From CAVYHX01 sp963768415 (GTDB lineage Bacteria > Pseudomonadota > Gammaproteobacteria > UBA9214), in the NCBI GenBank assembly GCA_963768415.1, contig CAVYHX010000033.1:1-64000 (forward strand): DNA of 64,000 bases, written 5' to 3'. Both the position numbers and the translations under genes were made by a program. Under the pieces are notes generated by a model that was not told the DNA's origin, made no database searches, and saw nothing but the letters and a program-made list of their open reading frames with translations. Shown here in pieces: positions 19,534 to 28,291 of the stretch; positions within the stretch are counted from its first letter, which is position 1; the number at the start of each line of letters is the position of its first letter.

Positions 19534-21487
19534 ACAGGCGCCCCTTCTGCCTTGCGCCATGCGCCGGGGCGCAGGTTCGAACCGAACGGTTCGACGGGAT
19601 CGAGACGGCCCGCGCGTGTTTGTGCCGCGTTGACCGTCTCGTTGTAGGCATCGATTCCCTGGGTCATGTCGACTATTGAACTCTTGCCATAGCCGCGTCC
19701 CGCCGGCGGAAGATCGAGCAGTCCGACCGGCTCGTAGCTGAAGTGCGGCTCGTCTGCACCCGGCGGCCAGTGCGCCAGGGTGCGCTTCAGCCAGTTAGCA
19801 TCATCACGCGCCGGATAATCCGTGCGGCTGTGCGCACCGCGGCTCTCCGTACGCGCCAGCGCACCGCTGGCGGTGATCAGCCCGAGCTGAAGCATGCCGC
19901 GCAGCCGCAGGGCAAAGGTCAGTTCCGGGTTCATGCCGGGCGCATGCGTGCGCAGCACGGCATTGTCGAGTGCGGCAAGCAGGTCGCGAATTTCGGCGAC
20001 AGCTTCTTCAAGCTCGGCACCGTTGCGGAATATCCCGACCTTGCCCATCATGATTTCGGCAAGATCGTTACGAATCGCGTACACACTCGGTCCGTGCCGC
20101 TACGCGCCAGCCAGCGCGCGGATGCGGTCTTCCTGTTCGGCGACGCAGTGCGTAACCAGCGCCATGTCCACATCGAGGCTTTCGGCATGCGCAAATTCCG
20201 CGACCCGGGCACCCACGACGCGCCCGGCAACGATGGTCTCCGCGAGACTGTTGCCACCGAGACGGTTGAAGCCGTGCATATCCCAGCAGGCCACTTCGCC
20301 GGCGGCGAACAGGCCGTGCAGGTTGTAGGCCTGCCCGTCCTTGTTGACGCGGATTCCGCCCATGGAGTAATGCTGTGTCGGCCGCACGGGAATGAGTTCA
20401 TCGGCCGGATCGATACCGAGAAAGTCACGGCAGATCTCGTAGACTTCGCGCAGCTTGGTGTGCACGTGTTCGCGACCGAGATGACGGATGTCCAGCCACA
20501 GGTGCGGCCCGAACGGGCTCGTCCACGCCACGCCCGTCGCGAATCTGCGTTCATCATGTGCCGGCTGACGACATCGCGACTGGCCAGTTCCTGTTTTTCC
20601 GGTTCCAGGTCGACCATGAAGCGCTTCAGATCGCGATCGAGCAGATAGCCGCCATCGCCACGGCAGCCCTCGGTGACCAGTATGCCGCTGGGCCACAAGC
20701 CCGGTCGGATGAAACTGCACCGCCTCCATGTTGCCCAGCGGCACGACACCGGTCGCCAGTGCGATGGCCGAACCGGTGCCCTCGTTGATGGTCGCATTGG
20801 TCGTGTACTGTGCCGTAGATGCGGCCGTGACCACCGGTTGCGATGACGGTGGCCCTGGCCAGTATCGCGCCGACACCTGCCGGTGCGCAGGCAACGCACG
20901 ACCGCGCCCTGGCAGCGGCCGGCATCGTGGATCAGGGACAGCGCCTCGATGCGGTCTTGTACCGTGATGCCGAGCCGCACGACTTCGCCGTCGATGGCAT
21001 ACAGCGCGGCGTGACCGGTGCCGGCCGCGGCATAACAGGTGCGCCACTTGGCCGTGCCACCGAAGTCGCGGTGCATCAACAGGCCGGCGTTTTCCTCTGG
21101 CTCGTCGAGTTCGACCTTCTTGCCCTTGATGTGGTAGTTGCTCTTGCCGGCGCGCACGCGTGTCCAGGGCACGCCGAAATGCGCCAGTTCACGCACGGCA
21201 ACCGGTGCTTCATCGACAAAGATCCGCACGACTTCCTGATCGGCGCCCCAGTCCGAGCCACGCACCGTGTCGAGGAAGTGCACATTCGGGCTGTCGCCTT
21301 CGCCCATGACGCAATTGGCCAGCGCGGCCTGCATGCCGCCTTGTGCGGCACAACTGTGACTGCGCCGCGGCGGAATCAGCGAGACGATGATGACATCGTG
21401 CCCGGCACTGGCCGCTTCGATGGCGCAGCGTTCACCGGCCAGACCGCCGCCGATGACCAGTACATCGGTTTTCAGTAACGGTTCCAT
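19530..21487 (-). pseudogene. frdA: fumarate reductase flavoprotein subunit, frame-shifted
   Basis: N-terminal FAD-binding sequence (LVIGGGLAGERCAIEAA), then RRSHSCAAQGGMQAAL, EAVQFHPTGL, PVRPTQHYSMGGI and the FAD-linked C-terminal region (AAGEVACWDMHGFNRLGGNS). About 652 residues when the frames are joined, normal for the family. Frame changes occur near 20,890, 20,690 and 20,540, and an in-frame TAG sits at 20,100-20,102 just before VYAIRNDLAEIMM. All active-site segments survive. The start at 21487 (MEPLLKTDVLV) follows frdC in the same frame with no stop between, so the window as given reads frdC into frdA as one chain. Confidence 0.88.
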
Positions 21488-22266
21488 GGTCAGTCTCAGC
21501 AGGAAAGCGAACGGTGGCGGGACCCAGCCCGCGAGCACCAGCAGTATCAGTACACCCAGCCCGAGGAACACCCAGAAGATCAGCTTCTCGATACGCCACA
21601 GGGTGCGGCGCGAGAAGCGTGATCCGACCCCCCATTTGACCGCCAGCCGGTACAGTCCGACGCCGGCATGGAACTCGACGCACAACAGCAGCACGGCATA
21701 GGGCACCAGCAACCCGCCCTGCACCCGCGCCATCGACGTGCCGGCCTCGATGCCGGCAATTTCACCGAACAGCGGCGTGAAGATATCCAGTGTCATCAGG
21801 ATCAGATGAAAACTGCCCAGCACCAGCATCACCATGCCCGTACGCACCTGCCAGATCCACAGCCACGATTCGAGGTGCGGCCGCAACCGGGGATCGCCCG
21901 GCGTGACACCGGGCCAGTCGGCCGGCGCGGCACGCAGGCGGCGCGCCAGGGCAAACATTTCCCGGCGTTCGCGCAGCTGGGCGGGAATCTTGCGGCTGGC
22001 AAAGACCGCATGAACGAGGAACAGCGCCAGGATGACGACAATCGTCGGCTGGGCGATGTAGACGCCTCCAGCCCGCCGGCCAGCCAGTCGAAACCGCGCT
22101 GGCCAAACAGGATCGAACCGACCAGGAACATGTGGCCCCACATGAACACCGCCAGGACGAGTCCGCTGGCGCCGCTGATCAGCTCATAGACAAGCTGACG
22201 CGATGTGTCACTGGCCGCCGCAGTGGAGATTGTTGACGGAATTGCCGGGCTGACCCTGCGCATCAA
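21488..22266 (-). pseudogene. frdC: fumarate reductase di-haem cytochrome b subunit
   Basis: About 260 residues with five hydrophobic helices. Histidines in GHMFLVG, FLVHAVFASRK, GSFHLILM and CVEFHAGVGLYRL match the four axial haem ligands of Wolinella-type FrdC. One frame change near 22,080 separates the first helix (ELISGASGLVLAVF) from the rest. At the 3' end the frame runs directly into frdA; the expected stop is absent, while a TGA exists one base out of frame, so another indel is likely. It anchors the complex in the inner membrane and exchanges electrons with the quinone pool. Confidence 0.85.
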
Positions 22267-22335
22267 TTTTCCTGCGCCCTGCCCGCAGTCATGGCGGCGT
22301 GCTTTTCAGTGCGTGTGCAATCGAGGCGCATGCAC

Positions 22336-22743
22336 CTAGCGATCCGACAGGACGGTGCAAATCACCCTGCGCTCCGCGCGCGGTCCGTCGAACTCGCAAA
22401 AGAAGATATTCTGCCATGTGGACAGGCCCGGCTCGCCGTTAATTACAGGAATGGTCTCGGAAGGTCCGACAAAGCCTGATTTAAGATGCGCATCTCCATT
22501 GCCGTCCTGCGCGTCATGCAGCCATACGCCCCTGGGAATGAGTTTCTGGAGAAACTGTATGACATCGGTCTGCACGCTCTCGTCCCAGTTCTCCTGGATC
22601 ATCGTTGCCGCTGTAGCACCCTGTGCATATACGCTCACCAGCCCGTCCCGTACGCCGCTCTTTTGCACTATGGCCTTGACCTGGTCCGTTATATCTACAA
22701 GTTCTTCACGCCGGCCGGTGCGTAGGGTAATCATCTCGCGCAT
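22336..22743 (-). CDS. yjbQ: YjbQ family protein (UPF0047, secondary thiamine-phosphate synthase type)
   Basis: 135 residues with the family hallmarks: ITLRTGRREELVDIT at the start, GLVSVYAQGATAATMIQEN, and LSTWQNIFFCEFDGPRAERR near the end. YjbQ proteins can replace ThiE in vivo, hence the usual name, but their natural role is unsettled. Full length; downstream of the beta-CASP gene on the same strand, 61 bases away. Confidence 0.88.
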   Translation of the reverse strand: MREMITLRTGRREELVDITDQVKAIVQKSGVRDGLVSVYAQGATAATMIQENWDESVQTDVIQFLQKLIPRGVWLHDAQDGNGDAHLKSGFVGPSETIPVINGEPGLSTWQNIFFCEFDGPRAERRVICTVLSDR

Positions 22744-22804
22744 GAAGCGATACTCTCAGGATGTCTGCGGCGACCGCAAGCCCGACCGTAACATCTCATT
22801 TCCC

Positions 22805-24193
22805 TTACAATTCCAGCCGGTCACCGGGTTCGGGGATATCGGCATTCAGCCCCAGGTCGTGTTCGAGCTTGTCGCGGAACGCCGCCTTGGATTCCGGTCC
22901 GCCGTGCACGACATGCACCCGGGGCTTGTTGCGGAAGTTGCCCATCCAGCGCATCAGATCATCGATGTCAGCGTGCGCCGACAGGCCACCGACGGTGTGT
23001 ATTTTCGCGCGTACCGGGTACTCGTCGCCGTATATCCTGACAACAGGTACGCCATCCACGAGCTTGCGGCCCAGGGTACCAAATGCCTGGTAGCCGACGA
23101 TCATGACATGGGCGCCCTTGCGCGAAATATTATGCCTGAGGTGATGCACTATGCGGCCGCCGGTACACATACCACTGGCCGCGATTATAATGGCGCCGCT
23201 CTTGATCTGGTTGATCGCCATCGAGTCTTCCGACGATTCACTGATATGCAAATTCCTCAAGTGCGGCATTTCATTGACTTCGTGCCGCAGCTTGGTGGCC
23301 TCCTCGTCATACAACTGCGGATAGTCCCAGTAGACCTTGCTTGCCTTGATGGCCATGGGGCTGTCGAGAAATACCTCCCAGCGATCCAGTTCCCATTCAT
23401 CGTAGTATTTTCCGAAGTAATAGAGAATTTCCTGGGTACGACCGACCGCGAAGGCAGGAATCAGCAGATTGCCGCGCTCGTGGCGTGCAGCACTGATTAT
23501 GTCACCGATTTCACTGAGGGTGTCCTGCCGGTCGCGATGCCGCCGGTTCCCGTAGGTACTCTCAACCAGGACATGATCAGCCTCCTCGATAACGGCAGGA
23601 TCATTCAGGATCGGCGAGTCGTACTGGCCCAGATCGCCACTGAAGACGACCTTGCGCTCCTTGCCATTCTCGCTCAGCCAGACCTCGACGTTGCATGAAC
23701 CCAGAATATGACCGGCATCCTGGAAACGGATGCTGATACCCGGAAGAATTTCGGTTTTTTCCCGGTAACGCAGGCCCACCAGATTTTCAAACACCTGACG
23801 GGCGTCTTCTATTGTGTACAGTGGCTCGATCAGCGCTTTCTTTTTCCGCTTGCGCCACTTGTTCTCGTATTCCGCATCACGTTCCTGCAGGTACGCCGCA
23901 TCCTGCAGCATGATTTTGCACAGGTCACAGGTCGCGCGCTGGGCATAGATCGGGCCACTGTAACCCTGCCTGACCAGCAGCGGGATACGTCCCGAGTGGT
24001 CGATGTGCGCGTGACTGAGCACAACAGCGCTGATTTCATCGGGCGCAAACGGAAATGGTTTCCGGTTATTTGCCTCATCCTCCCTGCGCCCCTGGATCAG
24101 TCCGCAATCAAGCAGGATCAGCTGATCATTGACGCGCAGTATATGGCAGGAACCCGTTATGCCACCGGTGGCACCGTAAAATTCAATATGCAT
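22805..24193 (-). CDS. beta-CASP metallo-beta-lactamase RNA/DNA hydrolase
   Basis: 462 residues: metallo-beta-lactamase core with HAHIDHSG (61-68), beta-CASP insert, FSGDLGQYDSPIL, and the C-terminal GLSAHADIDDL motif followed by HVVHGG (RMMBL part). This is the archaeal-CPSF/YsH-type single-chain exonuclease layout, without KH domains. It probably acts in RNA processing. Transcribed upstream of yjbQ, downstream of the phosphoesterase gene, all on the minus strand. Confidence 0.9.
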   Translation of the reverse strand: MHIEFYGATGGITGSCHILRVNDQLILLDCGLIQGRREDEANNRKPFPFAPDEISAVVLSHAHIDHSGRIPLLVRQGYSGPIYAQRATCDLCKIMLQDAAYLQERDAEYENKWRKRKKKALIEPLYTIEDARQVFENLVGLRYREKTEILPGISIRFQDAGHILGSCNVEVWLSENGKERKVVFSGDLGQYDSPILNDPAVIEEADHVLVESTYGNRRHRDRQDTLSEIGDIISAARHERGNLLIPAFAVGRTQEILYYFGKYYDEWELDRWEVFLDSPMAIKASKVYWDYPQLYDEEATKLRHEVNEMPHLRNLHISESSEDSMAINQIKSGAIIIAASGMCTGGRIVHHLRHNISRKGAHVMIVGYQAFGTLGRKLVDGVPVVRIYGDEYPVRAKIHTVGGLSAHADIDDLMRWMGNFRNKPRVHVVHGGPESKAAFRDKLEHDLGLNADIPEPGDRLEL

Positions 24194-24246
24194 GGTTTTT
24201 ATGGGTTTCGTTAAACGGATATCAGTGCTCTGGATATTAACACTAT

Positions 24247-24873
24247 CTATTCCCCGTAGATAACATGCTCGCTCCAGTTCCAGGTCTTGAGCGGCGTCTT
24301 GCCGGACAGCGCGAATACCTCGACGCTCATCTCCGGCAAGCGCAATATCGCGCAGGTATGATTGAATGCGGTACTGCCCGGGTTCACCACCAGGATACGC
24401 CCCAACTGCGCGGCGAAAACCTGGTGGGTATGCCCGACCACCAGTACATCACAGGCGCAGCTGCGCAGGGTCTCCGTCCATAGCGCGAGCCGGTCAGGCA
24501 GCGGCTCGCCCTGCTGGTCCAGCAACTTGATACCGCCATTGCAGGCATCAGGCGGCCGCGCGTGCACCATGTAAAGACGCTTCCCTTCTATGGTGACATC
24601 CAGTGTCGCGGGTAACTCCCGGAGATACCGCAGTGTCGGAGTGTCTGCATCCTCTCCGGCTTGTTCCAGGTGCATCATTTCATGATTGCCGCGGATAGTC
24701 CGGCAACCGCTGTCTATCAGCAGTGCCACGGTTTCATCCAGGCGCTCGCCATAGCCGGCGATGTCCCCGGCGCACAGGATGTGCTCCACCCCTTCCCGGC
24801 GAAATATCGACAGGGCCTCCGCCACCGGGGCGGGGGTTGCGTGTATATCACTGATCAGACCTACAAGCGCCAT
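24247..24873 (-). CDS. YfcE-type calcineurin-like phosphoesterase
   Basis: About 208 residues with all metallophosphoesterase motifs in order: GLISDIHA, CAGDIAGYG, RGNHEMM, VGHTHQVF and VNPGSTAF. The fold hydrolyses phosphomono- or diesters; in this neighbourhood a nucleotide substrate is possible. The ATG at 24873 places SDIHA ten residues in, as usual; an upstream ATG at 24921 would add 16 unlikely residues. It may be cotranscribed with the beta-CASP gene 53 bases downstream. Confidence 0.85.
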   Translation of the reverse strand: MALVGLISDIHATPAPVAEALSIFRREGVEHILCAGDIAGYGERLDETVALLIDSGCRTIRGNHEMMHLEQAGEDADTPTLRYLRELPATLDVTIEGKRLYMVHARPPDACNGGIKLLDQQGEPLPDRLALWTETLRSCACDVLVVGHTHQVFAAQLGRILVVNPGSTAFNHTCAILRLPEMSVEVFALSGKTPLKTWNWSEHVIYGE

Positions 24874-25022
24874 GCCGGCTGCACCGTTTACTAAACCACG
24901 CCGTGCTCCAGTGTAGCCCATTCCACAGCAGGTCTCATGCGCGCAATATTCGGCAAATGTGCTGTGTATATTGGATACAGGACTGCCAACCGCGGGTTGC
25001 CGATGCTGTGAATGACAGAACG

Positions 25023-25505
25023 CTAGTTGCGTTGCTCAAGCTGCTTGATGCGCTGTTCCAGTTTCCTGATTTTTTCGGCATCGGAATCTGCACCGGGAGC
25101 AACATAGGTCGGAGTCGGGGCACTGCCATAGCCGGGACTGCCTCCGTAACCGGGCGCTCCGCCATAACCATAGCCGGGACTGCCCCCGTAGCCGGGCGCC
25201 CCGCCATAACCGTAGCCGGGATTGCCACCGTAACCGCCGCCGTAACCGGGCGCTCCACCATAGCCATAGCCGGGACCACCGCCGTAACCGGGCGCCCCGC
25301 CATAACCGTAACCGGGACCACCGCCGTAACCATAGCCGGGACCGCCGCCGTAATAGTCGTCATCATCATCGCGATCATTACCGCCACCCCCCCACTTGGA
25401 TGGATTCATCATATTGCCCATATCGAATGCGCTTGCCGCGCCGGCAAGCAGCATACCGGCCGCAGCCATTAATACACCGCTGTATTTTATCGTCTTGTTT
25501 GTCAC
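25023..25505 (-). CDS. secreted Gly/Tyr-rich repeat protein, sulfur-globule-like
   Basis: About 160 residues: signal peptide (TNKTIKYSGVL...GAASA), then DMGNMMNPSKWGGGG, an Asp run and a low-complexity region built from GYGYGGAPGYGG and close variants, then a charged heptad tail (KIRKLEQRIKQLEQ). The start is the GTG at 25505, preceded by AGGAGG at good spacing; the frame stays open further upstream but that part is not protein-like. Gly/Tyr-rich exported proteins enclose sulfur globules in purple sulfur bacteria, and the MNPSKW segment recalls annotated sulfur-globule-type proteins. That assignment is tentative. The tail may drive oligomerisation. Confidence 0.7.
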   Translation of the reverse strand: MTNKTIKYSGVLMAAAGMLLAGAASAFDMGNMMNPSKWGGGGNDRDDDDDYYGGGPGYGYGGGPGYGYGGAPGYGGGPGYGYGGAPGYGGGYGGNPGYGYGGAPGYGGSPGYGYGGAPGYGGSPGYGSAPTPTYVAPGADSDAEKIRKLEQRIKQLEQRN

Positions 25506-25660
25506 TGTACTGATCCTCCTGTGCGTGAGGGAACTTCCCCGGGCAAACGATACCACACGCACCGCGGCGCAGGTCCAAAATCCCGGAAAATGCATCGAAC
25601 CGGGGAGTCCCGGCCTGCAGGATGCAGGGCTGAGCCACCGGCGCACGCCATGCGGGCATA

Positions 25661-25695
25661 AAAAAACCCTGATGATGCGCACCACCAGGGTTTTC
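25661..25695 (-). terminator. terminator downstream of the IMPase gene
   Basis: A 9-bp stem AAAACCCTG / CAGGGTTTT around a 14-base loop. On the minus strand it is followed by a continuous T-run (TTTTTTT), ideal for stopping transcription from the IMPase gene. The 25,506-25,813 interval otherwise holds only a short open tail after the IMPase stop codon. Confidence 0.8.
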
Positions 25696-25813
25696 ACCGG
25701 CCTTTGCCGGGCATGTATTACCTGGCGATGACCTTCTTGATCATCCCGATCACCGCCATAACTACGCCACTGCCGACACCGCCCGGGGAACAGAAGTTCT
25801 GACCAAAGTTAAT

Positions 25814-26611
25814 TCACGGCATTACGTCGACACCCAGCCACCGGGTCCAGGCTGCGAACAACGCTGCGTCAACGGCAGCAACCGACGAGCGCGGCGTCAG
25901 CGTACGAGCGAAGACAGGTTCACCTGTCAGTGTTGTGGAATAACCGCCAGCTGCATGAAAAATAAAATTACCGGCTGCGTAGTCCCAGATATTCGAACGC
26001 CCATGCAGATAGATATGACTGCGTCCCGCAGCCAGCCAGCACCAGTCCAGCGCCACTGATCCGAAGCTGCGTTGCGAGGCATACGGGATGTCACTGACGA
26101 GGCGCACGGCAAGCGGCCTGTCCAGGCGCTTGAAGTCTATCAGGGCAGTTGTCTGCCCAAGTTCAAGTCCCGATTCAGGCGCTGTCAGTGGCCTGTTATT
26201 CAGAAACGCGCCCTGGCCACTGCCGGCGGCAAAGCACTCGTCGCGCACCGGGTCATAGACGATACCCAGCTGCACCCCGCCCTGCTGTATCAGGGCCAGC
26301 GACGTGCAGAAATAGGGAATGCCGGTGGCGAAGTTGCTGGTACCATCCAGCGGATCGAGACACCACACCGGTACATCCGCCGCCAGCAATCCAGCCTGCT
26401 CGGCAGGCGTCATCTCCTCGCCAAGAAATACCGTCTCCGGCCATTGCTGCTGCAATTGCCGTGCAAGCCGTTCCTGCACGGCCAGGTCGGCCTCGGTAAG
26501 TACACTCCCGTCACGCTTGTGCATACGCTCTACCCGTGCGAAACGCGGCAGCAGCTCCTCCCGCGCGGCAGCGACAATCATCTCCTGTAATAGAGCAAGG
26601 GAAAAAGTCAT
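25814..26611 (-). CDS. inositol monophosphatase family protein
   Basis: 265 residues with the three metal-site motifs: FLGEEMT, DPLDGTSNF and WDYAAGNFIF. The family includes inositol monophosphatase, fructose bisphosphatase and CysQ (3',5'-bisphosphate nucleotidase); the motifs do not decide between them. The chain lacks residues typical of CysQ that I can point to, so a general IMPase label is safer. Full length, single gene with a terminator about 120 bases downstream. Confidence 0.88.
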   Translation of the reverse strand: MTFSLALLQEMIVAAAREELLPRFARVERMHKRDGSVLTEADLAVQERLARQLQQQWPETVFLGEEMTPAEQAGLLAADVPVWCLDPLDGTSNFATGIPYFCTSLALIQQGGVQLGIVYDPVRDECFAAGSGQGAFLNNRPLTAPESGLELGQTTALIDFKRLDRPLAVRLVSDIPYASQRSFGSVALDWCWLAAGRSHIYLHGRSNIWDYAAGNFIFHAAGGYSTTLTGEPVFARTLTPRSSVAAVDAALFAAWTRWLGVDVMP

Positions 26612-26757
26612 CGGTCAGTACACCATCAATTCAACTTGTCGGCAGTATCGCTCATATACCCGGACTTGTGTCAATAGCGCCGGTCATTGCAGTATGTGTT
26701 GCAATCGCATCGCTGCCTGCAGTCACAGGCAGGCACCCGCGCAGCCGGTGATACATG

Positions 26758-27672
26758 CTAGTAAACTCCTGCATAACGCAGTCCGATCAGCACCAGCACA
26801 ATACATAAAAACGCGCGCAGGCCGTTTTCGGGAATATATTTGCTCACCGCCGGCCCGATGACAGAGCCTGCCACAACACCGGTCATGAGGATGCCCAGCA
26901 GCGGGTAGTCCAGTTCGATACCCAGGCGCACGTAATTGCTGATCGAGGTGATCGAATGAATTGCAATTGCCAATGCCGAGGTACCCGCAATCACGTACAT
27001 CGGCAGACGCATCACGATACTCATGAACGGCACCAGCAAAAACCCGCCGCCAACACCCAGCGCGGAGGATAATACCGCAATGCCCATACCGGTGAAAAAC
27101 GGCAGCCAGGGGTTAAAACCGAATTCTTCGGCGCCAAACCGGAATGCGAAGCGGCGCAGTGATGCCTGCATGCATTCCACGCCCATATCACACAGGTCAC
27201 CGCCGCTTTTCACGTGGCGCTCGAAGTTCTCTGCCGCCTGCATCGTCCGGGTGAGCACGGCCGTTGCGGCATTGGTGCGCACTATTTGCCAGGCAAGCTG
27301 GGCGGCAATGAAAAATACCAGCACGGCAAACACGGGTTTGAACACCGACATGTCGGACAGCAGATTCACGGAAATACTGCTACCCAGCAGCGCGCCCAGC
27401 ACGCCGCCCGCACCCAGCAGAAACGCCAGCCGGTAAACCACACGGCACTGGCGCATGTACAGGGGCACTGCAATCAGGGGTGTCACCAGTGTCAGGGCCT
27501 GGGCCATCGGCTTGACCAGATTGGGATCCTGCAGGCCGAAAACCGAAATCAGCCCCACTGAGGCAAGGATACCGCCGGCTGCGCCCACGGTTGAGAAGAC
27601 AAACCCGACCAGCCCGCCCCAGGCCAGCAACATCCAGACAGAGACCGTGATATCGGCTATTTCGAAGTGCAC
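26758..27672 (-). CDS. TauE/SafE family sulfite or anion exporter
   Basis: 304 residues with about eight helices in two halves. Each half begins with the family glycine signature: STVGAAGGILASVGL (residues about 27-41) and SSALGVGGGFLLVPF (about 190-204). Between them lies a hydrophilic loop of about 60 residues with two cysteines. Members export sulfite, sulfoacetate or other C-S anions. In a likely sulfur oxidiser, sulfite export is reasonable but unproven. Transcribed alone. Confidence 0.9.
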   Translation of the reverse strand: MHFEIADITVSVWMLLAWGGLVGFVFSTVGAAGGILASVGLISVFGLQDPNLVKPMAQALTLVTPLIAVPLYMRQCRVVYRLAFLLGAGGVLGALLGSSISVNLLSDMSVFKPVFAVLVFFIAAQLAWQIVRTNAATAVLTRTMQAAENFERHVKSGGDLCDMGVECMQASLRRFAFRFGAEEFGFNPWLPFFTGMGIAVLSSALGVGGGFLLVPFMSIVMRLPMYVIAGTSALAIAIHSITSISNYVRLGIELDYPLLGILMTGVVAGSVIGPAVSKYIPENGLRAFLCIVLVLIGLRYAGVY

Positions 27673-27823
27673 AGGGAACTCCCGTTGTTCACAAGGCGAC
27701 CTCTTCCAGGGGCTGAGGTCTGATTAATTCGTCATTGTGACGATTGCATGGACGATGCACAAGGATGTGCAAGTGTGGCGCGAGGCAGATAAAGGTGAGA
27801 CCGGGAAACCGGTCAAGTTGTTC

Positions 27824-28010
27824 CTGCGCAGGTTGGACACAGGAGCGTAGCGACGTGCCCGGTATGGCGGAACAAATTGTTGGGCACGCTGCCAAAATAA
27901 TACATTTTCTTACAGCCTGGCCTTGCGTAGGTTGGGCAAAGGAGCGTAGCGACGTGCCCAACATGGCGGACCAAAATGTTGGGCACGCTCCGCTTTGCCC
28001 AACCTACGCA
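27824..28010. repeat. two copies of an inverted-repeat intergenic element
   Basis: Copy 1 (about 27,824-27,893) and copy 2 (27,925-28,010) share GGAGCGTAGCGACGTGCCC and TTGTTGGGCACGCT-type segments. Copy 2 ends in perfect 17-bp inverted arms, GCGTAGGTTGGGCAAAG (27,925-27,941) and CTTTGCCCAACCTACGC (27,993-28,009). A related fragment lies at 42,187. The whole 27,673-28,291 interval is non-coding and composed of such repeats, including a MITE half-copy at about 27,719. Confidence 0.8.
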
Positions 28011-28116
28011 TATTGGTATACCCTGGGCAATTACCCACCCCCACCCAACAACCCCGGCACCTGCGCGCGCGATGACAGGAATATTTCAATACATCTGCGC
28101 TTCCCTGGCATATATA

Positions 28117-28154
28117 CCCCCTCTCCCTCCGGGAGAGGGCTGGGGAGAGGGGGT
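28117..28154. repeat. CT/GA-rich palindromic repeat
   Basis: CCCTCTCCC TCC GGGAGAGGG followed by CTGGGGAGAGGGGGT: a hairpin repeat widespread in proteobacterial intergenic DNA. Located downstream of the DASS transporter gene. Confidence 0.7.
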
Positions 28155-28291
28155 CAATAAAGTTACTGTCTTTATTTGTCGCCTCATCCTGTTTTTCTCC
28201 CGGGGGAGAGAAGGAACCTGCTTTTCCGGCTGTAGCGATTTACCATTATTCCATAGCCCGGATTAAGCGCAGCAGAATCCGTACCAGCCAG

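Noticed and set aside
20048..22141. A single 697-residue FrdC-FrdA protein
   Set aside because: The frame changes within frdA mean the C-terminal third of this ORF is out of frame; it is a composite artefact, not a true product.
24903..25472. Plus-strand ORF of 189 residues with Ala/Thr/Gly repeats
   Set aside because: It is the antisense shadow of the Gly/Tyr repeat gene; no ribosome-binding site or domain.
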